Assembly: GCA_023653785.1 (NCBI GenBank)
Contig: JAMKCH010049237.1
Span: 1 to 64,000 of the forward strand
Direction: 5' to 3'
Origin: Ophioderma brevispina
Lineage: Eukaryota > Echinodermata > Ophiuroidea > Amphilepidida > Ophiodermatidae
Length of the DNA: 64,000 nt
The position numbers were made by a program, and so were the translations under genes. A model generated the notes under the pieces. That model had not been told where the DNA came from. It ran no database searches and worked only from the letters and a program-made list of their open reading frames with translations. Each line of letters opens with the position of its first letter. The stretch's first letter is position 1. Positions 1 through 12,123 of this stretch are shown one piece after another.

Positions 1-204
1 TTGGAATTGATTTCCAATTTACCCACACGGTACTAATTTTACCCCCTTATTTTACAAAGTTGCCCACGTTTCCCAGAAGTCCGGGTTAAAATTGAGAGAG
101 GGCCACAGGAGAAGGAGAAATGTGTTTCCTAGACCAGTTTTTCGTGGGGAATAAAGAATATCTGAGGGTAAACAGGGGGTATCCTGAGAACTTTTAAGTC
201 GAGG

Positions 205-700
205 CGCTTTTTTCAAAATGGCCGCTAAAATCCCAATAGTGTGAGGGTTAAATAAATATTATGGAGGGCATGTTTGATGACGATTCCTTTTAATTGGAGG
301 CATTAATAAAGATGCTGCATTTGTATTGCAGAAATTACTATGAAGTCCAAAATGAGGGGCTTTCAAAATGACCGACACAATTCCATAGTGTATATATGGC
401 TTAAATAAGCATGTATGAGGCGTGGTTTCACCAAATTTTGCATAGTTTTGATTAAAGTTATTCAAAGAAGTTAAAATGTGATAACAAATTAATCAATAAA
501 TGGTCAAAATGAGGGCGCTTTTCAAAATGGCCGTCCAAATTCCAATGTAATATTATTTTTGAGTCTTACAACGTGCTCGAGAAGGTTTGTCCTGATTTAA
601 ATTAGGTTTGTTCACATATTTGCAACAATACACTATGTGATTGCAAAAAAACGAAGGCTAACAATATTGACGCTTAAAAAAAAGCCGCCAAAATCTTGAA
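205..700. repeat. Tandem ~155-bp repeat with AAAATGGCCG core
   Basis: The motif TTTCAAAATGGCCG (or a one-base variant) recurs at about 211, 361 and 520, each followed by a similar AATTCCAATAGTG-like segment and an AT-rich spacer. A weaker fourth unit (AAGCCGCCAAAATC) lies near 670. The same core appears in the foldback elements at 1.7-3.05 kb and 14.3-18.8 kb, so this may be one arm of such an element cut by the window edge. No coding potential is seen. Confidence 0.6.
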
Positions 701-849
701 ATGATATGAATAATGTATCAGCCGTGTGTCACAAAATACAATTTAAATATTGCTTTTCTAGATTGTCCGTTAGTAGTGTCACTAAATCACAATGACATCC
801 AAATTGCCCCAAATAATAGTGCAATTGAAGGTCATCATAATAAGCGGAC

Positions 850-1212
850 AAGATCGGCCTCAATCAGGTAAGCGCGCGACTCCAGTGTATGCTCGTCCAT
901 CCATGCGTATAGGCATGCGTTCGAGCCCTATGAGATTCAGCTGTCTTGTAATTTCCCCCTGGAAAGAAATAACCGGCTTGGTTGTCTCGATTACCCATGC
1001 GAGATTGGGAAGTGGTTCCCGGCTGCGGATGGTTATCTAGATGTATGTTTGCTGATAGGCAAGCGCTGATCCCGATCTGCTGCCTCCTTGAAATGATGAT
1101 AAATGGTTTATGGTATGGTTGGGCCACGTGATCAGCGACAATTTGTGAAAGCGCTAGAGGCCAATGCATAAGGCGCTATATAAATCTCACCTATTATTAT
1201 TATTATTATAAT
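850..1212 (+). mobile_element. tRNA-derived SINE
   Basis: A tRNA-like head holds a B-box-like GCGTTCGAGCCC at about 917-928. It is followed by a body and the 3' tail AAGGCGCTATATAAATCTCA ending in an ATT repeat (about 1191-1212). The head plus simple-repeat tail is the standard layout of a tRNA SINE. Related tails and heads occur at 9,090-9,452 and, reversed, at 27,678-28,030. Short ORFs over this stretch are not genes. Confidence 0.7.
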
Positions 1213-1699
1213 AGAATAATTATAATACATTTTCAACACTTATTATCAATTATTGTTGTAACTTTTTGTAAACGTTTTACTAAGGGGTGTTACCACACCG
1301 GGAATTCTTTAATAGAGCACCCGGTGCTTATGAGTGGATAGATCTGGTCTGTTTTTTCCATTAATACAAAATAAGTACCAATCCTACCCAGTATGGCGTC
1401 CACAACGAACGTCGAAAGTTCGCGAGTCGGCAAAATTGGCATTTTCCACAGAAAATAGGCGAAACATCAAAATTTTGCGCTAAAGAGGTAGGAATGCCAG
1501 ATTTTCATGCGTTGTTTTAGTTCTAAATGATGGAAAATACTACTTTTCATAAACGGAGAGTTGTCGACTCAACTGTGAAGGACTCTGTGAATAAAAACGC
1601 CTGAAAGACGTAAACCACAATTTTATACACATAGAGGATTTCCGACTGAATGCGACGAGAAGCCTAGTCGTGTGGTCCCTGGGGTATTTGACCGGACAA
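1213..1699. other. No recognisable feature
   Basis: I see no gene, RNA or clear repeat here. There is a weak resemblance to the outer flank of the foldback element that follows. Confidence 0.3.
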
Positions 1700-3050
1700 A
1701 ATTGTTATTGAGCGGATTTTTGCACCAAGATAAGCAGAAAGCATCATACAACAACATATCCAAACATCCCAAAATCTCCATGGGGGGAAATTTTTTTTAT
1801 TCCACGATGGCCGCCATATAGCTATATGTCCGCTTTTAAAGTAGATGGTGATGATTTTAGTGTTTTTGAATATATTTTGGGGGTCAAGAATCCAATCATG
1901 TACAAATCTAAATCACTGATGACTTCCTTCACGCAAAATCCAAAAATGGCCGCCATGTATATAAATAGCTATATCTCAGTGTTGAATTTTTGAGGTCAAA
2001 GAATTCAGTTTTGGTTAAATCTAAATCATTGATGTTTTCCTTAAGTCAACAATCCCAATGGCCACCAAAATGGGGCTGCAAATTTGCGCCATTGCACTAT
2101 AATTATCTTCCCACGACATAACGTTCCTGGCAGTCATCCTGCAGACCTGAGAGTCAAACTGCGCATATAGAGGAGGGTTGTTAAAGGCAATAATCCGAAA
2201 AGGATTGTTATAATTACCAAAATAGTAGTGATTTTAGTTCATCTTAGTTTCTTCGAACCACAAAGAATGACTTGGGTGTTATTTATTTGAACTAATCAGA
2301 AGGCAATTTCCCAAAATGCACAATGCGAACCAGTACGCCGCTCAACATAATACTCATTCGAAAGACTGCTTAAAAAGTTAGTATAAAGCAGTTTTCGTAT
2401 ACTTTTCACATAACGCATGATTAATTATGGGCCTACACAAGACGTCTTAAGAAATTGCATAGAAGAGGCCATACATATTTACTATTTTTAAACCAAGTAC
2501 CAGAAATGGAAACTGGAGTGTGAAAGATATAAAAGATGAATCCCAGAAATTGGAGAAAGAACATTTGGGTGTGAAAAACACCTGCAGAGGACTTCCTATT
2601 ACATAATTCCGTTTTTTGAACCAGTCCCTTTTACAAAATTCTCTTATTATTATATCTTTTACTTATTCACTTATTTAATTTATTCATTTATCATATTATT
2701 TGGAGTCATTTTTATTATTTCGCGTATATATATTTATTTAGATATAATTTATTTGTTTGTTCTTTATCCCTCTTTCCTTGTTCTGAAGTTGGGATAAAGC
2801 AAATTTATGTAATGGCGGAATTTTGAATGTCAGCATCAAGGAAAACATGGATAATTTAGATTCGACGAAAATCATCAAAACATCTACTTGAGAAGCCAAG
2901 ATATAGCCTATTTTGCAATGTAACTAATTTGGCGGCCCATCTTGGATAATTTTTTTCCCCCAAAGGGGATTCATGGGATTTTGAATATGTGGTTTAAATG
3001 GTATATTCGCATGTCTGGTGAAAAATACAATTCAGCTCAATAACATTTTT
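1700..3050. mobile_element. Foldback element with ATGGCCGCC-bearing inverted arms
   Basis: The left arm (about 1700-2045) contains TGTTATTGAGC, a run reading GGGGGGAAATTTTTTTT, CGATGGCCGCC, then GTAGATGGTGATGATTTT and ATGACTTCCTTCA. The reverse complement of about 2825-3050 carries the same landmarks in the same order (TGTTATTGAGC, GGGGGAAAAAAATT, GATGGGCCGCC, GTAGATGTTTTGATGATTTT). The left arm has internal ~150-bp subrepeats with the ATGGCCGCC core (about 1808, 1947, 2058). The centre (2.1-2.8 kb) has no convincing ORF. Exact ends and target duplication could not be fixed. Confidence 0.6.
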
Positions 3051-3321
3051 CCACGTAGTATGTGTATTTCTTCAGGGACTGACTATAGGCAATATGATTG
3101 TGGTCAGCGTGTCCCTGTCGCAGTACACTGTTATGCCTATTGAAAAACAAGACCATCTCAGGGTCTGGGGTGTAAAACGCCTGGTAATGAGGAATGCAAT
3201 TTCTCGCGTCAAACCAAGTGTATTGAACTTTATCAATCCAAGGACAAGTTGGTTCGTATATGAGGGTGTTTGGGTGACTGGATCAAAGCGTCAGCGATAT
3301 GGCAAGCTCCATGTATAGGAA

Positions 3322-3970
3322 TTATAAACACTGTTTATCGCCGATAAACACTGTTTTTCGATCGAAAAACAAAGTTTATCGATAAACATGCTTTATTACG
3401 ATAAACTCGTTTATCCCCCCCGAAAAAAACTATGTTTTTCGCCGGAAATAGAAACAATGTTTTTCGATTCGATAAACACTGTTTTTTCGATAAAACTATG
3501 TTTTTTCATCGATAACTTTGTTTTCGAAAAACAATGTTTTTAGATAATAAAACTCAGTTTATCGAAAACTATGTTTTTTTTTTTTTTCGCCGATAAACAA
3601 TGTTTCGATTCGAATAAACCGTTTTCGATATAAACTATGTTTTTCACTCGATTAAACTTTGTTTTTCGCAAAAAATAATAAAAATAATAAAAAAAGTAAA
3701 AACGAAAAACTATGTTTTTCGCCAGCTAAACAATGTTTTTTCGATTTCGATAAACAATGTTTTTTCGATAAACTCTGTTTATCAAAAAACACAGTTTATC
3801 AGTGAAAACAGTGTTTTTCAATTTGATAAACCTAAGTTATGATAAACACAGGTTACGAGTTGAAAAACATTGTTTTCGAAAAAAATGTTTATCGATTAAA
3901 CCCCGTTTTTCGAAAAACACAGTTATCAGTCGAAAACAATGTTTTTCAAATTTCATAACCTCTGTTTATC
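3322..3970. repeat. Palindromic satellite (GTTTATCGATAAAC type), left block
   Basis: The block is dense with short self-complementary units alternating between GTTTATCGATAAAC and GTTTTTCGAAAAAC forms, spaced by ACTATG, ACACTG or ACAATG. Unit order and spacing vary, but almost every unit is itself a palindrome centred on TCGA. The array continues at 4300-4685 after a SINE insertion. It has no ORF and no resemblance to the other repeats in the window. Confidence 0.85.
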
Positions 3971-3974
3971 GATT

Positions 3975-4292
3975 TTAAAAGGTAAAAGGTAAAGGGACGG
4001 AACCGGTGTACACAGGAATGGAGGGCCCATCTCTCTTCAAGCGATTGGGACAGACTACTCCATATAATGTTGATGTAGTGGGATCGCCACACCTCAACTA
4101 CAGCGAGTCTGTTACCTTCCCAGATTGAATATACCTGTGTTTGGACCCATTTAAACCACATGGGTAGAGAGGAGAATTGAGGTTAAAAGCGCCTTACTCA
4201 AGGACGACGAAACACAGTGACCCAGCGGGGCTCGAACCCGCCAACCTGTGGCGTGCGGGCCTGAACGCTGATCCACTGCGACCACATGTGCC
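3975..4292 (-). mobile_element. tRNA-derived SINE inserted in the satellite
   Basis: Read on the minus strand it starts near 4292 with a tRNA-like head (GTCGCAGTGGATCAGCG A-box region, GGTTCGAGCCCCGC B box at about 4223-4236) and ends near 3979 in a CTTTACCTTTTACC tail. Satellite sequence lies directly on both sides, so the SINE landed inside the array. Its body differs from the ATT-tailed SINEs, so it is a second family. Confidence 0.75.
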
Positions 4293-4299
4293 CTCAAAT

Positions 4300-4685
4300 A
4301 AGTTTATCGGTTGTTGAAAAACGTGTTTTTCGAAAAAAAAACACTGTTATCGATAAACCCTGTTTATCGAAAAAAACAAGTTTATCAGTTGATAAAAAAC
4401 AATGTTTTCAATTTGATACACCCTGTTTCGATAAACACAGTTGATCGTGGAAAACATTGTTTTTCAAAAAACACTGTTTATCGATAAACCCTGTTTATCG
4501 AAAAACAACGTTTATCAGTCGAAAAAACGATGTTTGTTTTTCGATGATAAACCCTGATTATCGATAAACACAGTTTTATCAATCGAAAACAATGTTTTTC
4601 GCGAAAAAACAATGTTATCAGTCGAAAAAACAATGTTTTTCACCCGAAAAACCAGTGTTTATCGGCATAAACAGTGTTTATCGAA
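4300..4685. repeat. Palindromic satellite, right block
   Basis: This continues the TCGA-centred palindrome array of 3322-3970 with the same GTTTATCGATAAAC and GTTTTTCGAAAAAC units, interrupted only by the SINE. Confidence 0.85.
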
Positions 4686-5027
4686 TTTTAATAAATTGCG
4701 GCTTGCCATAATAGCAGTACCGATGTCAAGGGTCCAGGAGGGGGGTCCCATGATCTCTGTTTATTTTTAGGATTTTCGTTTTTTATGGGTTTTTATAAAA
4801 TTGGTGCACCGTGTTGGTGAGTGCACTGTTGTAAAAGTGCATTCCAAATAAATAAGTTTGAATTAATTTTGTAATTGACCTACTGTGCCCCGAATCGAAG
4901 ACAGAGCCGAGATTGTGGGACAGTTCTAATTGAAACGCAAAAAAAAAATTTAGCGACTTTTGGTTTTGAGGTTTTACCGTCTTTCAGGCGCTCTCTCTCA
5001 GCGTTTTCCACGCTTTTTTAAAAGTAA

Positions 5028-5388
5028 CACTGTTAGAAATTTCCCGTCGTGTAAATTACGAAAACAGATTTTCAGGGGAAATTATGTTTTAGAAAACAAT
5101 AAAATAGAAAAAAGCAAAAACATAAAATGTTTAATTACGGAAAATATTTCAAACATTTTCGGCAGCAACAAATTTCCGGACTTTTCTTTTTCGTTTCGTA
5201 ATTTAAATTACGGGAAATTCTGTTAAAAAGCACATTTTTTCCATAATATGAGACAAATGTTCTGTAACATTACACCTCCAAAGTTCCTTTAATTAACAGA
5301 AACATCTGTCAATTTATCCTAAAGAGTCTGGAAAGTTCTGCTGCCACCAGAATTGTCCGTAAATTAACGGAAAAATTTTCTAACAGTG
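5028..5388. mobile_element. MITE with CACTGTTAGAAA ends
   Basis: The left end CACTGTTAGAAATTTCCCG and the right end TTTTCTAACAGTG are inverted copies, and the similarity continues inward as GTAAATTACG versus its complement. Length is 361 bp with no coding capacity. No clear target duplication is visible (AGTAA left, AAGGT right). Confidence 0.65.
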
Positions 5389-6659
5389 AAGGTTTAAACG
5401 AAAGAGCAAGACCTATACGCAACAAATGTTAATCGAAAATATCATAAAAAAAACATGCCGACATACTTTTTTGTGCCACTGACTTTCCACTGCATGGACA
5501 GTTTCAAATACTTGCGACCAATCTAGTGCAAATTTGAGAAAAATTTGTATCCCTCCAAAAATCCATCTCGTGTCTATTTACAGGTGGGGTGACCCGCTCA
5601 TGGTCTGATTTTTCTTTGATTTTTTTTAAACATATCAACAACAAAGACATCAAATCGGTCCAGCCGTTTAGAGATAAGCAAACGTGTGTACTAATTTGCC
5701 CATATGCTAGGAGGGTAGGTCGAGAGACCATATTTGTGAGCATTTGGTTGCATAAGATCTAGACGAAACATTTCTATGCCTTAAATTTTACTGGGGTAAT
5801 GATAAAATATGAATTTTCTTCTTATACAAAAAATCTCATTTTGGGTGGAATAAAGTGAGGGGTATAAGTTTTTTTCGATCGGGTCACCCACGTTTGGTTC
5901 TTATGAGGTTCTAATGATTATAATTTATGTGACAAGTCAATACTACGCTATTTCCTTTTTTGGTGAAAATTTCGTGTACAGTTATAAGCCTGGTTGAGCA
6001 AAAACATGAACGCAAAATAAAATGAATAACATGCACCTCTTAAAAATGAAAAAAGGTTTTTTTAATTTTTTACTTTTTCATTGTTTTTGTTTTGTTGGGG
6101 GGATGAAATTAACAAACAATTGTTTAATGGGTGCTAAAGTTTTAACACAGTGGTACAGCGAAATGTTGTTAAGAAGACAAAGAGTTGTAGGTCTCAATGC
6201 ACTGTAAAATGAATAATTAGAAAATTTAAGCATCTTTCTAAATACTATTATACCAGCTAATTACATGTTGGGAAGATCTTTTTAAATGTCTAAATATGTT
6301 AGCCCCTAAAACTATAGGCCTCGAGATGCGATGGTGTATTGTATATGTTTCTAAACAGACGGACTCATTTATTTGACTCGGGTAATACTGAAGACATAAA
6401 AAATTTGGTAAAAAAGTAAACATTTACAATACCTGTATGATAATCGCAATGCGTAACTTGTTTACAAGATAGACTATATGCACTTATTTTCTCTGAACGC
6501 TGAATAATCTTTTTTGAACTTAAAGGTTCATTTTGTGATCTAAGCACCCAAAATGGGTCTTACCTTCATCAAGAAAGGGTTATTTCACAATATTCAGCTG
6601 ATTCTGACATGTGTTTTGACGTTATGAGCGAAATGGTTCGTATGACACTGCTCTATAGG
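5389..6659. other. No recognisable feature
   Basis: AT-rich sequence with only short chance ORFs. I see no gene, RNA or repeat structure that I can support. Confidence 0.3.
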
Positions 6660-6850
6660 CCATTGTGTGGTTCAGTCCGTTTACAGACAGAAATACAAAA
6701 TTGGAATTTCTTCTGAAGTAAATCAAATATATGCAACGGTAAGATAAGGCACACATGCTATTGCCATTCGTTCAGACGATATAAAAATCTCAATAATTTT
6801 GTGCAGGTAAGTCGGGGGACAAGCTTAAGGCTGTGGATCTCAAAATGCTG
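6660..6850 (+). repeat. Dispersed repeat, copy 1
   Basis: Landmarks in order: CCGTTTACAGACAGAA, a GAATTTCTTCTGAAGTAAATC stretch, CGTTCAGACGATATAAAA and GTAAGTCGGGGGACAAG. The same series, diverged, occurs at 19,945-20,150 and 61,150-61,340. Family not identified. Confidence 0.55.
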
Positions 6851-9042
6851 TGTGGAAAAGAAACTCGTAGTTAGATTTATTAATTTATGGATAAATTTGC
6901 CAGTAGATATTGTCTGCAATGCATGAAATTTTGAATAAAACTATTTTGATTCCAATATCAAATAATTTCATACACGATATGTTCATAGGCTAATTTTGCG
7001 TTGTTTTAAAGAATCCAAATATGAAACACTCACTTTTAAGTGCGTGAATGCAGTTAAGTGCATATGTGGCGGTTGTGGTTGTTCATTTTGCCGGAGTATT
7101 CTTGTTTTTACTGTGGTTATTGTTTGGAGTATAGCAGATTTTGTTTATCTGGGGGCCTCTTCCTCACACAAGTATTTGATTTTTTTCCAAGAAAAGTTCC
7201 TTCATCTTTGCCAACCCAGTCCAAAAGTTCAATTGAATTGAATCATCCCTGAGGTAACTCAAAAACACAACTCATATACCTGAACCGTTATGAGAATCCT
7301 TTACAAAATTAGCGGGTCCTGCACTGATTGTATCTTAAATTTAGTTCATTCTAAATAACCACCATAAACTGTTGGCCGTACAAAACAGCGACTTGTTTTG
7401 AAAATTTATGCGTGGCGACAAAGGGAATCCAACATAGGATCCCATAACGCCCCTCTTGCGACTCTAACAGACTGTCTGTTCCTTTTCTCCATATGCACGA
7501 TTGTTATCCACTTTGGTAACGTTCTAATTCATGTCCTTCACTCCTGCTTGATTCCCCTGCTAACTTTTGAGTATGTGGCAAAATGCTTGGAATCATATTG
7601 CAGTCTCTAATGTCCTTCTAATATTTTCTAAGATGCTTTCAATTTGTTCGTGCTAAGCAGCAAATTTGTCTTGAGGTTCCATCTTGTACGTTGGTTCAAG
7701 TCTGATAATTGGTCTTGATGATTGGTTTTGGCTCTTGGCTTATCCATATATGTAACATAGCTTCGAACGGCACGCTTATCCGTCAAGCGCTGAACTGTAC
7801 GAAGTTTTCAGTTGCGGGCAATTCTTTTAGTCACCACGAGTTGCCTAAATCCAATCCTTTTTGCACCTCTTCGGCTTTCTTGGAGATTGTCATACTGCTT
7901 TCAGGAATTGCAAATTTTAAAGTCCGTCCAGGGCTTGGTGGCCCGTTTTTTGGAAGATTTGATGTGGACGATTTGCGAGAGAGAGGTTGTGGTCAAAAGA
8001 CGAGGAACAAAAAGAAGAAAAAAAAAAAGAAAAAAGCGGGGGAGGGGGGAGTAAAAAAAAGAAAAGAGTTTTGGCTCTTCCAGTCATCGATGGTCTTCTT
8101 GTGGTTACAACTCCTGCAGCAACGGAAACCTTTGTTCTAGGTGGTAAAACCCTGTAGACCCGAGAGAACATTTTCTTCCGCAGTTCCGTGTGCGGTCGAA
8201 TGAAAATTTAGATGAGAAATGGCCGCTTTCCGCCTAGGACTTGATTGTGGACTTGCATACTGCTGGTCTACTGATTTTCTTCAATGATAAGTATGAATTT
8301 CCTCGTGAAGCAGCCATTATCAGTTGTATTAATCGTAATAGTGCACAAATTTCCAACTTGGCACTCATGCAATACGTCCTCCTGTCCAGCTCAGGCGAAT
8401 TCTGGTATAGTGCGATATTCGACACCCGAAATATTTTCCTGATATGAAGTACTCATTATCAACCAACATTCTTAAATAGCAGCTTAAACATCCAAGTAAT
8501 CAGTAAAGTGTAAACAACACGCATCACGAAGCTATAAAAGCCTTAACGACACACGATCTGTAATCGCTAAAAGTCAATCTTGTCCCAAACGTTTACATGG
8601 ACTTTCGTATGAAGAGATGTATCAATCTCCAAGGATGTCGCGACCGTTTGTTATCCAATGGTGTTCTTTACAGAACCGTCAACAAGTCGCCGACAAGACC
8701 AAACTTATATTTCGGCATTAGTTCTGTATAAACAAAACATCTTCATTTTAGTGTCGCATTATCCAAGACTCTGCTGTTAAGGAAGATTAATAATTAGCTT
8801 TCATTTTAATCTTTTAATTTTTTTGTATCTCTTGCTTATTTTATAACGTTTCATTTCAGACGACACTTCCTAGGGCAACAAATATTACTAAACACTAGGC
8901 AGTTGAACAAAATGAATTTCTGAAGAAAAAATATTATTTATGGCATTCCGTTTCAAATATTTTTTTCGTCCGTAAAGGTAAGCATAGTTCGACGGTATTT
9001 GATGTAATCACTAATAATATAAAGCATCAAAACTTTTGGCTA
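6851..9042. other. Unassigned stretch with low-complexity lysine/purine run
   Basis: A purine-rich run (about 7,995-8,060) inflates two overlapping ORFs, including a 143-codon frame at 7,709-8,140. Neither looks like a known protein. The minus strand between about 7.4 and 8.4 kb reads in short broken frames that could be an old retroelement, but I found no diagnostic motif. Confidence 0.3.
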
Positions 9043-9678
9043 GTATTCTGAAAGGGAGACTAACAACTTTAGACCTGAGTTAACGCAAGTTACGGTGTGG
9101 AGAAGGGCACGTGTGGTCGGCAACGGATAAGCGCAGGACTCCTATCCTAACTTCGTGAGTTGGGGGGGGGGGGGGGGGGGCGTAGGGCCCCCGCTGAAGT
9201 CCACGTGTTTGTGTCCCTTGGGCAAGATACTTGTTCTCAATTGGCCGTCTGTTCACCCAAGCGAAATATGGGGAGCTGTTAGGGGGAATATTACAATCTA
9301 AGTGGATAGTTTGAGCGCCCATAAAGCAGCCCACCTAGATAAAATGAAATGATTCTAATGATTTCCTAGTAACAGCGGAATAAATGTAAAGCGCTTGATA
9401 CTGATGATGATAGGCGCTATAGAAATCCTCACATTATTTTTTATTTATTTTAAGGTTAGTCCTACAAGGGACTTTTTTCCTTACACATACTCTAAAATTT
9501 GCTGTAACGGGTGAGAAAATTCCTCATGGATGGCTGGAACAGGCCCATCCATGAGGAAATTTTTTTCACCCGTTACATTTAAACTTCCACATTATTTTGA
9601 AATGGAAAAAGGTCACCTCGTGTATGACTAACCCTGGTTTAAAACCAGGACTAAAGTTAGACTCTCCTTTCAGAATAC
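9043..9678. mobile_element. MITE with GTATTCTGAAAGG ends, interrupted by a SINE
   Basis: The left end GTATTCTGAAAGGGAGACTAA and the right end TTAGACTCTCCTTTCAGAATAC are inverted copies, and ACTTTAGACC continues the match inward. The middle holds a nearly perfect hairpin (9503-9577: TGTAACGGGTGAGAAAA and TCCTCATGGATGG against their complements, 12-nt loop). A SINE splits the left part. A related copy lies at 29,986-30,190. Confidence 0.75.
9090..9452 (+). mobile_element. tRNA-derived SINE nested in the MITE
   Basis: The tRNA-like head includes TGGTCGGCAACGGATAAGCG and is followed by a long G run (about 9163-9180) where the B box would sit. Then come the family body (TGTCCCTTGGGCAAGATACTT) and the tail GGCGCTATAGAAATCCTCAC with T/A-rich sequence. 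MITE sequence resumes at GGTTAGTCC (9454). It is the same family as 27,678-28,030. Confidence 0.75.
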
Positions 9679-10639
9679 CACCTTTTGTAATTAACTTAGG
9701 CGTGCAACTTTTTGTTAATGGCAATATGAAAGTATCCAATTACACTGAGCTTCACACGCAATGTCATTTGAAAAACAAAAGTGGCAACTAAGCAAACCTG
9801 AGCAACAATGGGGCCAAAGTAGTTACTAGCGACTGGACATCAAGTCTTGCAGGCGATGTTTACTCTAGTCATTAATGTTAAACACTGCATTAAGGATCAT
9901 CACGTGCACTTTGGGCATACTTAATACACACTTTTAATTTTTGTCTTACCGGCATCTCCAAATTCTCGCACGTTGAACACTACTCGATTTTTAATAACCT
10001 AAACTCAGATTTGAATACTGGTATATATTATTATGCAATTTATTTATGTAAGTATGTGTTTATCGCTAAATCTGAATAGGCCAAGTCCTGTTATTTTACC
10101 ATATTTAACCATGGAATATTTGCTTGGTATCCTTAATAAATAGTCAAAATGAGCGAAAAAGACACAAATTAGTTTCTGCATTTCTTACGGCGTTAATTCA
10201 CCTTGCTGATTGATTTAATTGATAAAGAATGAACTATATACATTAACCATATAAGTACAAATATGATTATCTCGGGCCATTTTATACATGTATTTTGTAG
10301 GATTACTTGTTTGTTATCAAATAATTTAACATAGGTTTCTACAGTGAATCGCGATATGATAAATATAATTACACCATGGCCTACTATACTTTCCAAAATA
10401 TTTTTTATTTTCCTTTAAGTATAGGCGTATGCATTATGAAAATCAGAATCCTAGTAACTGTATTAAGTTTTTCATTTTTGTCATGGTCACTTCCGTTAGT
10501 GCATGCTAATTAACTCCAAAAACGACGCGATGTATTTTATTTTTTTTATTTTTTCCTTATTTTTTTTGTTGGCGTCAATGCAAGCGCAACTAAAAGATAG
10601 CAAAGATAAAAATATAAACCAAATATATTGCAACGCTAA
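9679..10639. other. No recognisable feature
   Basis: AT-rich sequence with no supported gene or repeat. Confidence 0.3.
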
Positions 10640-10925
10640 ATTTAATACTTTGTTTTGCAAAAATATTTTATAAGGTTGCAAGAATATGTTCTAGTTTAAC
10701 AAAAAATCAGTTTTGCAGATATATTTTAATAGTTTTGCAAGAATATTACTTTTGACAAAAATATACGATAGTTTTGCCAGAATAGTTGAATACTTTTACA
10801 AATATTTTTACAAATATTTCAAAGGGTTGCAACAATATTTTATAGTTTTGCACAAATGTGTTATAGTATTGTAAGATGTAGTTTTGCACAATATTTAGTA
10901 GCATAGTTTTGCGCAAATTATTTCC
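10640..10925. repeat. Degenerate ~30-37-bp AT-rich tandem repeat
   Basis: Variants of TATAGTTTTGCAAGAATATT recur about eight times with irregular spacing. The array ends just before the MITE at 10,952. Confidence 0.6.
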
Positions 10926-10951
10926 AGGGAGTACCGAACACAGGCCGTGCT

Positions 10952-11217
10952 CAGAGGGTGTATTGAGTCAATCCCACAATGCACCAGTTTTGGGAAATTG
11001 CACCTCAATAGGGTCATGTGATCCCACCAAAATCCTGACTTTTACACTCATTTTTGCCCCCAAAGTGTTAGTACTTAGGGAATTTTTAGCATGATTATGA
11101 AATGTTTTGTCGTCCTCTAGCTTCTTGTACACCTTTTATCCCTAAGTACTGACATGAGTTTTGTACACGTATAGGCATATTGCAATGCATTATGGGATTG
11201 GTTCAAAACACCCTCTG
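10952..11217. mobile_element. MITE with CAGAGGGTGT ends and 9-bp target duplication
   Basis: The ends CAGAGGGTGTATTGAGTCAA and TTGGTTCAAAACACCCTCTG are inverted copies; CAATCCCACAATGCA and its complement extend the match to about 35 bp. GGCCGTGCT lies immediately outside both ends (10,943-10,951 and 11,218-11,226), a precise 9-bp duplication. The 266-bp body also contains CCTAAGTACTGACA-type internal complementarity. A 9-bp duplication fits Mutator-like better than hAT (8 bp) insertions, but the family is not assigned. Confidence 0.85.
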
Positions 11218-11986
11218 GGCCGTGCTTAACAGCACGTGCAGGAGCCAAATTCCCGCCAAACTATATCATGGCGGATCACATTGACCATGAAGGCATCAGC
11301 TTCAGGTGACGCACTTTTTCAGCAATTAATGCTTCAATCACGGTTTGCTTAGTTTGTATCATAGTGTTGTATTGTGAGACACTTGTTGTGCCGAAACACC
11401 CGGATGCCAAAATACTATTTCGGTCCTTTTTTCTTGAACATTAGGTATGTGAAAGGGTTGCATTTCTGTTACAAGTGTATTTTCCAATGGTCAATCAGGT
11501 ATAAAGAATGTATGCAAACCACAAGTGTGAAAAATAGTGCTGCCAGAATGGCTCAATACATTTAATAGAGTAATTAATTTGCCATATTTTAGGTATTACT
11601 AAAGTGACCTTTTGGGGTTATAAAACCGGGGGGATTCTCACTATATACCTAAAAAATATACCAAAAATGAAACAGATTTGCTACCCATCCTTATACCTAA
11701 AGTTATTGAACCACCCGTCTCTATACCTGTTTTCGGTTCCATAACAGGCGCCCGTTTCATGCGTTAGGTTCTTTTTAGCTTGTACCTCAAATGTGCAAAT
11801 TTTCTGGCAGTGACAGGAGGAGATTTTTTGGAGGATACAAATTTCTCTCAAATTGCACTTGATTGGTTGTAGACCACCTACCGAGAACGTTTCCAAGGTT
11901 TATTGGACAAACAAACACGAATGAAAACCGCAAATGTTTTGAACTGGCCTACTATCCTCATCGTCCCTATATGAAACAATGTTTTG

Positions 11987-12012
11987 AATTTCTGTCGTGC
12001 ACGACAGAAATT
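11987..12012. repeat. Perfect 26-bp palindrome
   Basis: AATTTCTGTCGTG is followed directly by its exact reverse complement with no spacer. It is not linked to any gene I can see. Confidence 0.8.
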
Positions 12013-12123
12013 ACTAAATCATCATCTTATTACATAAAGACGGCGTATTCGGCTAATTCACTTTAGGTGTGATCTAATACATTGGTAAGTATTCCATTAT
12101 GAAAAAAACGGGTTAAAAAAAAT

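Noticed and set aside
7709..8140. 143-codon ORF with a lysine run
   Set aside because: Openness comes from a purine tract (7,995-8,060). No domain, splice context or homology is visible.
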